A DNA stretch of 64,000 bases from Panagrolaimus kolymaensis (GCA_028622995.1 JAJQJQ010000056.1:1116001-1180000), one strand, 5' to 3'. Shown: positions 13,458 through 27,739, counted from the first letter of the stretch. The notes: generated by a model not told the origin, from the sequence alone. Made by a program: numbers and translations.

Positions 13458-14179
13458 ACTTTTTTTCATACCAGCTGCAGCTTTTTATATTTTTATTTTT
13501 TTGTTAGCAAGCTGTCCCGCTAACAACGGGTGTTCATTATCACTATGAAACACAGAATTTTGCCATAGAAAAAAAGAGCAAAAATATTTTTTATCCGGTT
13601 GTAACTATTCGAGTTTAAAATGTTTCTGGTATATATAAAATTGTTTTATAATTTTTCTTTTTATTTTTTTATTGTAAAGTAATTGTTTTGTTGATGAGAA
13701 GCTCAAGATTTAGGAGGAAAAATAAATGTATATTTAAAGAACAATAAAAAATTAAATAAATAAAAGTTCGAGTTTAAAACAAATAATGAAAGAGTTTAGT
13801 CATAAAGCCGAGTCTATAGGATGATGCTTTGTTTTTTCGATGAAAAGTTTCCAGGAAAAAAAAACAAACCAATCAGGTGATTTAAAAAGTCATGTCTGGA
13901 GATATAAATATCTTGGATTTTTAAATAAAAATAAATTAATGGAAATCTAATCAAATTTTCAATCGAAAAAGTTTATGATAGTTTCAATAAAATTAAAGCA
14001 TGAAGAATAGTAAATTATCTTATGGAGGGTTTGTTTGAAAGATAAATTAAAATATTATTTTGCTTTTGAGACAAATCTAAAATAAAATCAACTCAAACCG
14101 TTTAGCGCTTTTTTCTTTTGGATTGCAAAATATACGAATTTAAAAAAAAGCTTTATATAAACAAAAAACTCTTTTTCAG

Positions 14180-14367
14180 AACATTTGTGATGAAATTTGT
14201 TACAAAATTCATAAACGCGCCATAATTGATATAATTAAAATTAACTGTGATGCAAGTAAGACTTTTTTCTTAAATTTTTAGTTGTCTTTGTATTTTTAAA
14301 CAATTTTTTAGAGCAATTGCAATTGTATTTACCTGAACTTGCTCAACACCTGTTTGATAAACATTAA
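14180..14367 (+). pseudogene. Possible coding relic or 3' end of an unrecognised gene
   Basis: Two segments, 14180-14255 and 14312-14367, sit behind good acceptors and share a GTAAGA donor; joined in phase they read through NICDEICYKI...INCDAKQ...YLPELAQHLFDKH to a stop. Upstream short in-frame pieces are interrupted by stops, so this may be a decayed gene or the tail of one whose other exons I cannot identify. No family recognised. Confidence 0.3.
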
Positions 14368-15184
14368 ATTGGTGAAGAAAATAATTATGAGGCATAAAAA
14401 AATTACAAAAGTAGCCAAAAGATAAGAAATTTATTTCAAAAAAACCTGTTTTATAAAAATTGTATTTATATTTTCATTTTTTTCATAAATATTTGTTATT
14501 TATTTTTTTAAAATAAATTTTAGTAATAATTAATTTCATTTTTCATGAATAGAGGCCGTTTTGTTATGTGATACATTGTCTCCAATCAATAGTGATGAGA
14601 TGGAAGAAATTTGTGAAATTTCAATGTTTGCTTCTATGTAAAAAAAATTATAAAATGCTATTTTATTAATTTTGAAGATAATTAAGTAAAAATTATAAAA
14701 ATAAGGGTAACAATTTAAATTAAAAAAAAGCTTTACGCCTAAAAGAAATTGAGAAAAGTTGAAATTAAATCAAGACAATCAAACATTAAGAAGATAAAAA
14801 AATGGAATGCAATTAAAAAATAGTTATTATAATGTTTAAAAAATGGAAGAATCTGCAAGGTATAATAAAAGACAAATAAAACCCGTTATTCAAAAATTTA
14901 CACCTATAGATATTAAAGGAAATTATAAGTAACAAGAACATTGGGGCCCTACCTGCAGTAGGTTCCTCAAATTACTACAAACAAATACACATAGAAAATC
15001 TAAAAAACTGCTTACTGTAGCCCTAACATAATATATTTAATCACAATAACAATAAACAGTAGGGTCCTTCGGGTCCCGAGTTCATATTCACTCCATACCA
15101 TATCTCTAATATTCGATTACATCTTAGCCCCTTCGAGGTCCATTCCATACGCCAAATTACACATGGGCTCTTCTGGCCACAAAC

Positions 15185-15306
15185 CGCATTTCACCCAAAA
15201 ACCACCAAATATCCAACCAAACACGATCAAACATCAACCCAAAAATCACTAAATATCAATCTAGACACCATCGAACATCCACCGAAAAACAACTAAATAT
15301 CCACCC
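15185..15306. repeat. 44-bp imperfect tandem repeat inside a C-rich block
   Basis: On the minus strand, units of about 44 bp (roughly 15262-15305, 15218-15261, and a partial third reaching about 15185) share the pattern GATATTT-x-GT-x-TTTT-x-GGTxGATGTT. The surrounding 14940-15560 block is distinctly G-rich on the minus strand and includes GGGTCCTTCGGGTCCC near 15063, unlike the flanking AT-rich DNA. It probably belongs to a dispersed repeat family. Confidence 0.55.
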
Positions 15307-15591
15307 AAAATGCAAGCTATGGTGGCCTTCGGACCACACACAAATCCTCTAAAAAACGGACCAAAATAAGAAAAAGCAAATTTTTGGGTTCAAAAAATGC
15401 AAGCATTTCGCTTTAAAAAAAGACAAAGAGAAACTTTCGGGTCGTAAAAATTTTCAAAATATGCAAATTTCAATTGGTCAAAACATGGACATATTCGGAA
15501 TCTGCGTAAAATACTGATCTAGACTATCGGGACAAAACAAAAAAAGCAGAAATGACATACAGAAAGACATAAAAAGAAACAAAATTTCAAA

Positions 15592-17243
15592 TTAAAAAGG
15601 AAGATGTACATAATGAATAAAATTTTTTGGATCTGATTGTTTGCGAGTATTTTTATGCTTGAATTTAAGTGAATTATCGTTGGCCCAATCGCTCTCTAGC
15701 TTTTGAACATTGAACTTTACGGAATCAAAATATTCGTTTATTGCACGACTTGCTTGATCAAAAAACGCAGTTTCTTCACGCAATTCATTTTTGACTTTAA
15801 TAAAGTCATCTTCAGCTTTTTTGATGGCAGCTTTGATATTCCATTTCTTCATCGCTTCTCTGGCTATTTCCACTCGTTTCCAATCTGGACATTTGTCAAC
15901 CTTTTCGAGAGAAGGTTGCCGCCGGCCGGTATTTTTGAAGCGAGTTTGGCACCCAGAATCGTAATAACCTTTGGTAAGTGAAAAGTCTACGATTCTTAGT
16001 GAACCTTTGCTGTCGAGGCCAAAATTATCCTCGTTGAGATCAGTCAAATTTAGCATGATTCCCAAAAGATGAAGTTCAATGGATGGACCTTCTTCCAAGG
16101 GTTGACTGAGTTTACTCGCCATTATAAAACCTGGTACCTAAATTAATTTAGTAATTACTTTAAAAGAGCAAAAAAAATTAAATATTATACCTGTAATGTT
16201 GAAATGTAAACCACGCTCTTTGATTTTGCAGCGTTGGGAACAAAGAAGCATTTAGCTGGTCCAACTCCAATATGCTGGAGCAATAAATAAGCTACAATTT
16301 CACGTGGATCGGGATTTGCCCCCCAAGTTTTCTCATTCGATTTGAGAAAATAATTTTCAGTCAAGCTATCGTGAGTGTAAGTATATATTAAACCAGCATT
16401 TGAACCAGCTGGCTTCTTTTCATTCAAATATTTAACATTTTTTGAACCTAAAAGAAGTTTAACTGATTCCATAATGACATTTGGATCATAATTTAAAGTA
16501 GCCATTAATACCGCATATGGTTCACGCACTTCGAGAAACAATGATTCATATACATCAAAAAAATGGGAAGCATCAAGAGTATCTTTCCACATTCTTGCTT
16601 TTCTAGCACAATCTTTTTTATCTTCAAAAGTTTTTAGGTTGGTGTCGAGTAGCTCTTTTAAACTTTTAAATTTTGAAATTAGATAATGTTTCTGAAATTT
16701 TAAGCTTAAATTTGATTTTCCAAATTTTATTCAATAGTAAAAAAAGGCTGCTGAATAAAAAGTTGATGGAAGAATTTTTCAAAATAAATATCAAAATTTT
16801 GCAAATCTTAAGCAAAAACTCAGAAACAAAAACTATCGCAAAAAAACCAGTGATTTTTATATATGTATTAATTCTAATGATTGTACCTATGGCAAAATAT
16901 ATGTTTATAATCATGCCCAAATTGTAAAATCTATTAAAATTTATAAAATTACTTACTACAACAATTATTTCATTTTTATCCTTGTTTAAGCCGAGGATAT
17001 CACGGAGAGCGGAATTAAGATGTATGATTTGTTTATCATTGTAATAAAGTAATTGATTATCAGTGTCGAATGACCATTTTGTTTTAATTTTTTCCATTAA
17101 TTCTTCCACTGTGGCCTAAATTTTAAAATTATATTAATAATTACAAATATGATTGGTTAAAAAACCTCATCATTGAATTTCAAAGGCAATCTCTGGTAGC
17201 ATCCTTTATCGTGATGAAGTTCAATAATAACTCGAATCTCCAT
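15592..17243 (-). CDS. Ubiquitin-like domain plus PI3/4-kinase-like domain protein
   Basis: Four exons, 17166-17243, 16957-17115, 16191-16691 and 15592-16137, phases consistent, 427 aa. Residues 1-79 form a ubiquitin-like beta-grasp: MEIRVIIEL, TVEELMEKIKTKW, LLYYNDKQI, LRDILGLNKD and EIIVV. The rest has kinase-like landmarks: GSNAGLIYTY...NYFLKS (nucleotide loop and Lys), DPREIVAYLLLQHIGVGP (like the REVAAYLL helix of PI4K-type enzymes), TDLNEDNFGLD (catalytic loop) and LRIVDFS (metal-binding Asp). A charged C-terminal helix follows. Ubl-plus-PI4K-like architecture is known from plant PI4K-gamma proteins; whether this one phosphorylates lipid or protein cannot be read. An acceptor (TTTTTTTTAG) lies 11 nt before the ATG. 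The bases 3' of its stop run into the C-rich repeat block. Confidence 0.7.
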
Positions 17244-17303
17244 TGGAATATGCTAAAAAAAACAAGAAATATTAAAACTAATTCTGTCAATTTTTTTGAA
17301 ACG

Positions 17304-18335
17304 GTCGGCACCGGTCGAAATTTATTTTGTTGAGATATAGTCACCCACGTTTTCGCATATGCTTAATTAGGCTAAATCCAAGAGGTTTTGGCCAGATGTG
17401 TACCTTATCATGGAGATACAGCTACTTGAAGGTTTACTATTGAATTAATTAAAATTATGTCATAATTCATTCTTTAATTAAAATTTTATTTTGTTTTATG
17501 ATTAATAGATTTTCGACCATGAGGAATCCGAATATGACCTCTGTTTTACTATGTTTAGTAGCTAAAAGCAATATTTAGGGAATATAAATATTTGCATATT
17601 TGAAATCCTCGTAACTCAAAAACTATGAATTCACGCAGCAAGTGGGCTACAAATTCGGATTCTACGACATCGAATTGATATTGTGAAGATGATTCTAGAA
17701 TAAAAATAAGAGAACGTGAATTTATACACATTTTTGAAGTTCATTAAGCACTGTTAGTGCTTCAAGTGGTCGAGGTGCATGATATATCATAACAAATAGG
17801 GATGAAATTGTTACCAAAAAATCCAGGAAGGTCGATTTTATGGTTTTGTAAGCTGATTTGAATTTTTTTATTAATGACCTTCTTGAAGGTCTATGTCATT
17901 GGAACACATTTATCAAAAGTGAAGTGATAGCTGCGGAGTTTTTTTTCGTGATATTATTCCTGTTTCTAGGTTAAAAAACTTGCTCTTTCGAATGGTAATA
18001 AGCATATCCCGCCCACGGGCTTCTGTGGCTCGTGGTGACCCCAAAACCATGTTGATATGGTCAAAAATCGATGTTTAGCATATACATCAATGGTGATGGT
18101 GGTCATATTCGGATTTCTCATGGTCGAAAACCTATTAATCATAAAACAAAATAAAATTTTAATTAAAGAATGAATTATGGCATAATTTTGAATTAATTCA
18201 ATAGTAAAACTTCAAGTAGCTGTATCTCCATGATAAGGTACACATCTGGCCAAAACCTCTTGGATTTAGCCTAATTAAGCATATGCGAAAACGGGGGCGA
18301 CTATATCTCAATAAAAAAAATCGACCGGTGCCGAC
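17304..18335. mobile_element. Nonautonomous TIR DNA transposon, 1.03 kb
   Basis: The two ends are inverted copies of each other: left arm 17304-17539 and right arm 18101-18335 (about 235 bp each), starting GTCGGCACCGGTCGA and staying nearly identical through to GGTCATATTCGGAT at the inner edge. The 561-bp centre has no transposase frame; it contains a 7-bp perfect hairpin (AAGCACT/AGTGCTT near 17746). I could not define a clean target-site duplication. It sits just upstream of the Ubl-kinase gene start (17243), so it may lie in that gene's promoter or 5' UTR intron. Confidence 0.88.
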
Positions 18336-18955
18336 TTTCTTGAAAATATTTAAAAAATTGGTAGAATCGCTTTTAATAAATGACATATTAGTAAATCAAT
18401 GAGAATTAAAAATTAAAGTAAACAAATTTTCACGACTGGTATTCAATGGTAAACAAATGCTTTATATTCAAAAAAGGCGAAAAATAGTCTAACTTAGTTA
18501 CAGCTTGGGTTGTAAAAAAATTCCTCGGGAAATTACCCCATTTTTCCATTTATCGGAAAATTTGACAACCCTTGTTACATTTAATTTCATTTTCACCCTA
18601 ACCTCACTTTGCCAAATAAAATTTTTAATTATAAAAGTTTTTAAACTACTTTGCAATTTTTTTATATTGCTGTATAAGAGGCTCTTAATTATTAAGAAAA
18701 CGTTAAAGTAATTTTTTTGCTTTTTCCTTTTATTGTTTTTTTATGATTTAACGAAACAATTTTTTTCATTTTTGTAAAAAATTTCAAGGAAAATATAGTA
18801 TCTTGATTAATTATTGTTATTATTTTTATGGCATATTTAATCAAAAAACTTTAACTACAAACCATCTACAAATTAGAAATTTATTTTCAAGCAATAAATA
18901 TATTATAAAATCACTGGGTGCATAAATATTATACTAAATTATAAATATTTTATTT
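18336..18955. other. Noncoding: 3' flank of the omega GST gene
   Basis: AT-rich sequence between the TIR element and the GST stop codon. No supported exon on either strand. Confidence 0.6.
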
Positions 18956-20202
<1,247 letters not shown>

Positions 20203-22017
20203 AGTTGGTTTCTGAAAGCAACCAAGAAATAGAAAAAAAGGTTTTACAAAAATATTTAGGTAAAAAGATTGAAGACAACTCTCGAAACTCAACAAACTAA
20301 TACAACTACTAATAACTGACAATACTCAACAACCTTTAAAGACTATTTGAAGGAAAGAAATATGTAAAATCATTTCAAAGATTTCAATGCTTTTTTGCAT
20401 TTTTGAATGTTTCCGGTGTTGCTGGATTGAATTGGACCGCCCAAAAAATTGTTTAGTCATGCAATATTTTTTTTTATTTTTGTAAAAAAATCAGGTAACA
20501 AAACAATTTAAAAATCTCTTTTTTGTCACCTTGAGGGAGATTTCAGCTGCGCAGATGGATGCTTTAAGGAAGTGTATTATTTTTTTTTCTTTCTTGAAGA
20601 CGACGCAACACTTAAATCCAAGAAGAATCTCTCGTTGCTGCAAAAAAAAGATTTTGTTCATCCTTATGTTTTTCTTCTTTTTTTTTCTTTCATTCTCTCG
20701 GTAAACAGCTGTGTGATCTCTTCGTTCAAAAAAAAATATGCATCCAGGTGAGGATGATGTTTGTTGTCCAAGTCAGCCGCGATCCAGAGCTTCGAGAAAA
20801 GGAAAGAGCAAGCGAATGGTCATCCGGCAGTGGTAGATGGACATTTATCCTTCCACAGGTGATCAAACTAGTTTCTTAAACGCATTACGCAAGATAAAAC
20901 ACAAAAGCAGCGGTCACATTTAAAAAATCAAGGAAATATTTTTTGTTTTGTTTGTTCTCTCAAGAATAAAAAAGATGAGGAAGGAGAAGAATGAGAAAAA
21001 AAATGCGCATATTTAAAAAAAAATAAAAAAATATGGTTTTCCGGAAACTATTTCGTTGTTTGCACAAATGTCCAATTGGCTACTCATTCACTCAAGATAA
21101 TTTGTAAGAAAGTAAGTAAGTATTTCAAAGTCTCTTTAAAGTAGTTAGAAGGAAAAAAATTAAGGAAGCTGGTCATTGTTGTCTCTTTTATTAAGAAGAT
21201 GCAATTAAATAAGTGGAATGAGAAAATGAAGAAGAAATAAAGCAAGCTTTTAGTTTAACATTTTGTGCACTTTTCGAAATTCGAATCGTGATTGAGCATT
21301 TCCTGTAAATTTTAAACATGAAGAACGAAAAAATAAATATTAATTAAATTTTTTTAAAGCAAAAAATAAACTAAACTCAAAATATTTAAGCGCAGATTTT
21401 TGTTGAAAGAAAAAAATAAGAACTATAAATGAAGAAAAAAAAGTGACAAAGCTTATTTGACCATCATATCGGCGGCCACCACACCCGCATCAAGGTAATT
21501 TGAGATTTGCATGGTGTCGAACAACAACATCTAAAAAATAAAAAAAATGCTTGTAGAGTGGAAATAAAAAAGTGTTGTTTGCTAACAATACAACAACAGC
21601 CTCTTCGTAAAAACAATTTATGTTTCTTAAAAAGTAACAAAATTTTTTGAAGAAGTATAGGGAATAAAAAAACCAACTGTCGCGGTGGTCAAGATGATCA
21701 GAAAAAAATCGTCATGTAAAAAAATAATAAATGGACACTATTTGGTTTATATTTTAAAAAGTAATAATAATAACAAAATTCATGAGTTTCGTTTTTTGTG
21801 TAATAGTAGCAAACAATAGCTTAAAGATATTAATAGTTTCCTATTTGTAATGTGAAACTGCATTTGCTTGCTTGAAATCAATAAAAAACAATAAAAAAAT
21901 TTACTAAATCAAATCATAATTAACAAAACAAAAATATTAAAGTAAAACAAAAATTAAAAATGTAATAGAGACCATGATTTTTTTTGCAAATAAAAACAAT
22001 TAGTTTGTGTGTTTTGT
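20203..22017. other. Noncoding: GST promoter and tyrosinase 3' flank
   Basis: Intergenic between two minus-strand genes. It includes the acceptor just upstream of the GST start and an E-box-containing patch near 20545. An open frame at about 21464-21676 lacks any motif. No RNA gene recognised. Confidence 0.6.
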
Positions 22018-25000
22018 TTAACAATAAAAAGATAAATATGCCATTCGCAGAGACCAGTCATTAGGATGCCCAAACATTTTCCAACCAAGTAATTGCAAAT
22101 ATGATGGATCAGATGCAAATACTTGTTCTTGGGATTTGGCTGGGCGCTCATGTAAAGTAACAACATTTTCACAATGATCCTCAAATGTTGAACCCTGTAA
22201 AAAAATTTTAAATTTAACTTTTTTACTTTTGACTCTCAAAATTTTTTGTTTTTACCATATTGCATCGAGCATCACAATTTAACCGTTTTGTTCCATTTCT
22301 AATATTTATTTTTACTGTTACACCTTTTCGAAATACAAATGGATTCCTTGCCCTCACAAATACTATGCTTTGATCATATGCAGAACGAGCCCTTCGAATA
22401 GACGAAATCCATAAATCCGATGGATCATCCAAATCTTGGACTTCGATCTAAAAAGAAAAGAAATGAAAAAAACAAGTTAGATTAAAGAAGGAAAAATTTT
22501 TTTAAGTGGGCAATAAAAACCTCTGAATCGTCGATGTCAATGTCAGAATTTGGTTTTTTCATAATATTTACACGGAACCAAACATATTCAACTTGTTCCA
22601 AGGGTGGTTGCATATCTTCAGATATTGAAACAATTTGTGTTGAACTAATCATCTGGAACACATACATTCATTAAAGTCAAAATTAATCCAAAAAGCTAAA
22701 GAAAAAAATTATTTACTTACTTTTCGATGGCAAGAAAAAATCATAAATGGTGTATGCACTTTCCATTGGGTTGGGTGAACTGAAATATCCATATCAAGAA
22801 ATTTTCTTGATGCATAACTGTGAGTAAATGATAGATTTGATGAAAAGGCATCAGGTCGAACTTTTAGAATTAGACGTGGTTGGCAAACCTATAAAAAAAT
22901 ATATTTACAACCATCAATAAAAAATGCGAAACATTAAAAATTTATTACTTGATATCTTTCAACGGTTTCATTGAAGCAATAGCTTTGACAATATCGCCCG
23001 TAATGATCTCTGGCTTCAAGAGTTACATTGTAAGAAATACCTTCTCTAGGATGGGGCAAAGGAAGGTAAAGTAAACCCTAAATTTAAAGTATAAGATTGC
23101 AAAATAAATTCTATAGTCTTACAGGAGCTTCAGGATATTCAGTAACTCGTTGCATGTAAGCTACGCCTTCATTCCCAGATTCATCTTTAACAATAACGTG
23201 AGCAATTCCACTTGAAAGTGGCTCATCTCCATCTGTAAGCATTAAGGTTTTGGCCCAAACTACTCCCGTTTGCTTTTTCTCTTTTCTTTGATATCCATTT
23301 CCTTCAGTTGCAGGGATTCGACAAACACTCTAAAAAATCTCAAAAATTAAATATAAAAATTTTCTTTAGAAATTGCTAAATGATACCTGTATGCAAAATG
23401 ATTTATAACAAATATCGGTTTGAGCAAATCCGGTACAATTTCCACCTAATTGTACCTTACTTCGACATCGCCAAGCTCTTAAATCACAAAACATATAATT
23501 TGAATCACAATATGGTTGATCAAAGGAGCAATGTCGAACTGGCTCATATTCATACCAAAAATCTGCAAATACCTAAGTTATTTATCGTCCATTAACTTTG
23601 CTTTTTCAAACCTGTGTAATCATTTGAAAGTCCATCCTTATTTCTCAAATTAAAAGGTTTCATGGGAGCATAAAAACTATGTTGGCGACTACATATTTTT
23701 CTTGCATAATCTTTTTCACGCGTTTCTCGAGTTTGTTGATTTTGTCGAAATTGTTCCCACATAAAATCCACGAATGCATGATGCATATAAAATGTTGGAT
23801 CATTAGGGCTTACACGAATAACAAACATAAACCCTCCAACCCAAACATGAGATAAACCATGCATGGATTCAAAAGTTTTATCATGACAAAATGTTAATTC
23901 GCTATAATTTTTTCTTGATTTCACCCAATCCACATCACTTTGGGATAGCAAGCGATCAGTTGAGCGACCACCAGTGTAACTAAAAAAATGCTTTCATAAA
24001 AGCATTTTTTGAAGTAAATCAAAAACAACAAACCGATAAAGTTTTTTCACTGGTACTGGGCTTAAAGGCATCAAAACATTGGTGTCCCAATCATGGAATG
24101 GGCCAGTTTTAACATAACCATTTCCGTTACCCATGAGTTCTTCAGTCCATAAAACGCTATCACTTGGATCAGGGAGACCTAAGAAAAAAAGGTTATAAAA
24201 TCTTTCTTTATTTCAAACAAGTTTTTTAAATTTATTTATTTACCATTATCGATAGTGGAATCCCAATATGGCAAAGCCACGCCTGGAACTTCTCTTTGCA
24301 ATGCCACTTCAAATTGACGAAGAAATTCTCGATGCCATGGAAGAAATGCTGGACCCCAATGAGCTCCTGGAGCACTATCAGGATAATGAATTAATGTGTG
24401 TAAATCCCAAATGGTTACATTATCAATATATTTTGATTTTAATGCATTCATAGCTTGATTTAAATTATCCCTTTCAAATTCTGTTAACATTCGATATTCT
24501 TTTCGAATGACCCGTTTATTGGAATTTTCTGGGAGCCCACGTATAAATCGTTGATAGTTTTTTGACGACTATAAAAAAATTAATTATCATTTAAAGGTCA
24601 TTCATAAAAAACTATCAAAAAAAATTGATTGCACTAAAAAAATACCTTTGAACTACTAATCACTTGATTTTGACATTTCCATTCATCTGAAGAACAGCGT
24701 TCAAGGCTTTTGAAGTAGGCATTTTGAGAATCTAAAAACGAACGAAGTTTTTTTGTTGTTTTTATAAAACTTGTTTTCAATATTTTTTAATTGACCCTAT
24801 TTAATATTTTTTTCGTTTTTGTCCTAAATGATTATTTCTTTAAAAAAATTGAACGATATGTTTTTGTTTCGTCCTTTTGTAAAAGTTTATTTAAAAATTA
24901 AAATTAAAATTAAAAAAACAATTTTTTGCTCCTTTTTTGTTTTATTCTTTTATTTTTAATTTGCAAAAGAAAATTGAAAGAAAAAAAAAAGAAACCATTG

Positions 25001-25472
25001 TGCCGGAACAATCAAAAGTCAAAAGAAAGTGAAATTAGCGAATAAATAAATAAAAAAAGATTGAAAGAAATGAATTAAAATCGATTTCGATTAATCAAAA
25101 AAAATTATTTATGTTTTATTTAAAAAAAATGAGATATATGTATTTTTGAAGATTTAACTTACCAGTGGTATGATCAATAAATTCTTTAGATATTTTATTT
25201 TCTCTATCTGTAAACCACATTTTTCGATGTTCACAAGTAAAATCTAATTGTTGTGTAGTTAAAAAATCAGCATGAGGTAAATCAACACAATTTGGCATGA
25301 GATCATCTGGTAATTCTTTTATTTTTGTTTTAGTGTCATTTGTCAAAGGTAAAGTTGCAGAAGTAAAAGATAAAATAGAAATAAATAAAAATAACAACAA
25401 AAATAAGTGATAATTAACAATAACTAATTGAACCGGTATATTTTGATTTTGATAAGATTTAATCCGGCTCAT
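22018..25472 (-). CDS. Secreted tyrosinase (type 3 copper) with long C-terminal region
   Basis: Twelve exons: 25163-25472, 24646-24731, 24244-24568, 24034-24178, 23612-23979, 23387-23562, 23123-23329, 22949-23077, 22721-22888, 22521-22652, 22256-22447 and 22018-22194; all phases agree, 804 aa. An N-terminal hydrophobic segment (NYHLFLLLFLFISIL) is a signal peptide or anchor. CuA ligands lie in WDLHTLIHYPD and HWGPAFLPWHREF; CuB ligands in HGLSHVWVGG and DPTFYMHHAFVDFMW. A Cys-rich module (CSFDQPYC...CDLRAWRC) follows, then about 400 residues with no domain I recognise. Type 3 copper monophenol oxidases act in cuticle or egg-shell cross-linking, pigmentation and defence; secretion fits that. 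The C-terminal half, rich in beta-strand-like segments, is the least explained part. Confidence 0.93.
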
Positions 25473-27739
25473 GTTCAGGAAAATAATGTGGCAATAAAAT
25501 CATTAGAGCAACATAAATTTTATAAAATTAAATAATTCAACTTTTAAATGGCTTCTGTAATATTCAAATTTTAAACAAACAAAAAATTATAATCGAAATA
25601 TATTTTTAAAAATCGTTCCCGATAATTAAAGATGACAAATAAAAATCATAAAAATAACAAAGAAAACGTTTTTTTTTTGATTTTCACTTTTGTTAAAAAA
25701 AATTATTTTCGAACATTGCTCATGGGGATATATTCTGTAACAAAGAAATCGCCAGTCAATATAAACCAACCAGCCAGTGGTCAACAAAAGAAAAGATTCA
25801 TTCGTGAAAAAAGGAAGAAAAATTGAAAGCCATCAAATCAAAAAAACGCGGATGAAAACGAAGAAAACGCAAAATGCAGCAAAAAAAGAGTTTCTAAGAA
25901 ACTGCTGGATTGGTTTAAAACTGATGATTTGAATGCATAAAAAAATAAAATAATCGTGGTTATCGCTTATTGAAAATATAAAAATGAAAGATAATCACGA
26001 TGACGCGATTGATAGATATATGATTTTGTTGGATTGAGTAAAAATGAAAGTATAACGGAAGATGAAGAAACTATTGTTTCGAAGAATCTCTTTTTTATGA
26101 CTCATGGGCGTTTAAATTGTTTTTGACGCGATTAAGATATCAAAAAAGCCTAAAATTGAGACAAACAAAAAATGCAGAAAATTACAAAAATTATTTCCTT
26201 TTTAAATAAAAGACATGACTTTTTCAAGAAATTATTTGACAGATGTTTTTATTTTTTATTTTAATCATTTGATTCTGAATCATTTCCTATAAAAAACCAG
26301 TTTCTTCTTGGCAAATCAAAATTATTTTGGTTTGATGGAGGGCAATTTCAAAGACCGTGGAATGAAAAAATAAAAGAAAAAAGGCGTCATAACCTTTTTT
26401 GTTTGATTGTTTTTTCAGAATAAATAAATAAATAAAAATAACAAAAACTTATTTTGTGGGCGTCTGCAAAAAAGTAGCAGACGACAACCCTCTCTGATAA
26501 CTTAAAAGACCTTGAAATGAAACCTTGATTCCAAACAAAACAAAAAACGCCGACAACTTCTTGAAGATGGCGAGTTCAACAAAAATATTTACGCATGCAT
26601 CATTACCAACCACAAAAAAGTTTAAAAAAAACTAGTCAAGGATGTTCTCCTTCCCGGAAGCAAAGGAGCAACATCGAGAATAACCAAACCCATGAAAGAA
26701 AAAAGCCTTTCTATGATTCACTGATATTGTCTTGCCCTAAAGGGATGGATGTCATTGAATCTAACTTTGTTTTTTTATTACTTATTTTTTTAAGTTTTTT
26801 TTCTGATTCCTTTATCTCCGCCCTGTTTTTTTCGTTTTCCATCATTTTTTAGCTGAACTTTTTCTCGTTTGCACGTTTCCCTTTTCTTCCTTTTTTCTCT
26901 CCAAAGATGATGATGGTGACCTGCTTTGCGCATATTTATCATCACGTTTTTTTTGTTAAAATGGAAACATCAAACAAGACAAAAAAACACATAATGAGGG
27001 TGTAAGCAATCACATTCAAATAAAAAAATAAATACATGTGTTTCACACTAGCGAAATATTCCTTTACCCATCATCAACCTGTTCCACTTTCACTAACTAT
27101 TCTTTGTTCGGAGGGAAGAAGACAGACATGATGTAAATTCATGCATGCCAGCAAACAACCAACCAACCTTTTTCTTTTCCGGTCATCTTCGTCTTCTTTT
27201 TTCTTTTTTTCTTTGACGTTTAATGATTGTTAAGCGGTTTTTATATAAAAACAATTTCACACCATTGAATTTGTATACACGCTTTTGTCTGATTAGTTTG
27301 TGGGTTGCCTTGAACAAAAAAACAAGTTTTTTATAAGTGTGGTTTAAAAAAATAGGTTCTGGGTAACAAAAGTCATTGCTAAGATGAAAAAAATCACAGA
27401 AGAACATAAATTTGTTTATTTTATTAATCATAAGAAATTTATTTTGAGATTAGAAGAGTTCAAATTGCAAAAATAATTTTATCATTAAAGTTTAAACCGT
27501 AAAAAAATACCATGTATGAAAGTAGGAGACGATAGCACAAATTTGCTTGCTTGAAAGCTAACATAAAACCGAAAAAATGTGAATATATTGATACACTAAG
27601 AAACTTGATTGTCATAAAATTTGATAAAGGAATATAAAACAAAAATAATTTTTATATCTATTCAGAAAGAAAGAAATCTATGCCATAAACTAAATGAAAG
27701 AAGTTTAAATATTGTTTTGTAACCAGGATATGAAATTAT
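25473..27739. other. Noncoding spacer upstream of the tyrosinase gene
   Basis: 2.3 kb with no supported exon. Open frames at about 25632-25826, 26595-26852 and 27183-27431 are Lys/Phe/Ser-rich with no motif or splice partner. Pyrimidine-rich runs (26770-26890) and purine-rich runs alternate. It should contain the tyrosinase promoter. Confidence 0.55.

Larger units (their letters stand above)
13458..15591. other. Gene-poor stretch with a coding relic and repeats
   Basis: It begins with the 3' UTR of the HSP20-like gene. From 14180 to 14367 there is a possible two-exon coding remnant (separate entry). From about 14940 to 15560 base composition changes abruptly to C-rich on the plus strand and includes a 44-bp tandem repeat (separate entry). 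Otherwise A/T runs. Confidence 0.6.

Noticed and set aside
17166..18335. TIR element as part of the Ubl-kinase coding sequence
   Set aside because: The coding start with Ubl strand 1 (MEIRVIIEL) lies below the element and an acceptor directly precedes it; the element has no open frame continuing into it.
26595..26852. Open frame in the tyrosinase upstream spacer
   Set aside because: C-terminal part is a poly-pyrimidine tract translated; no family signature.
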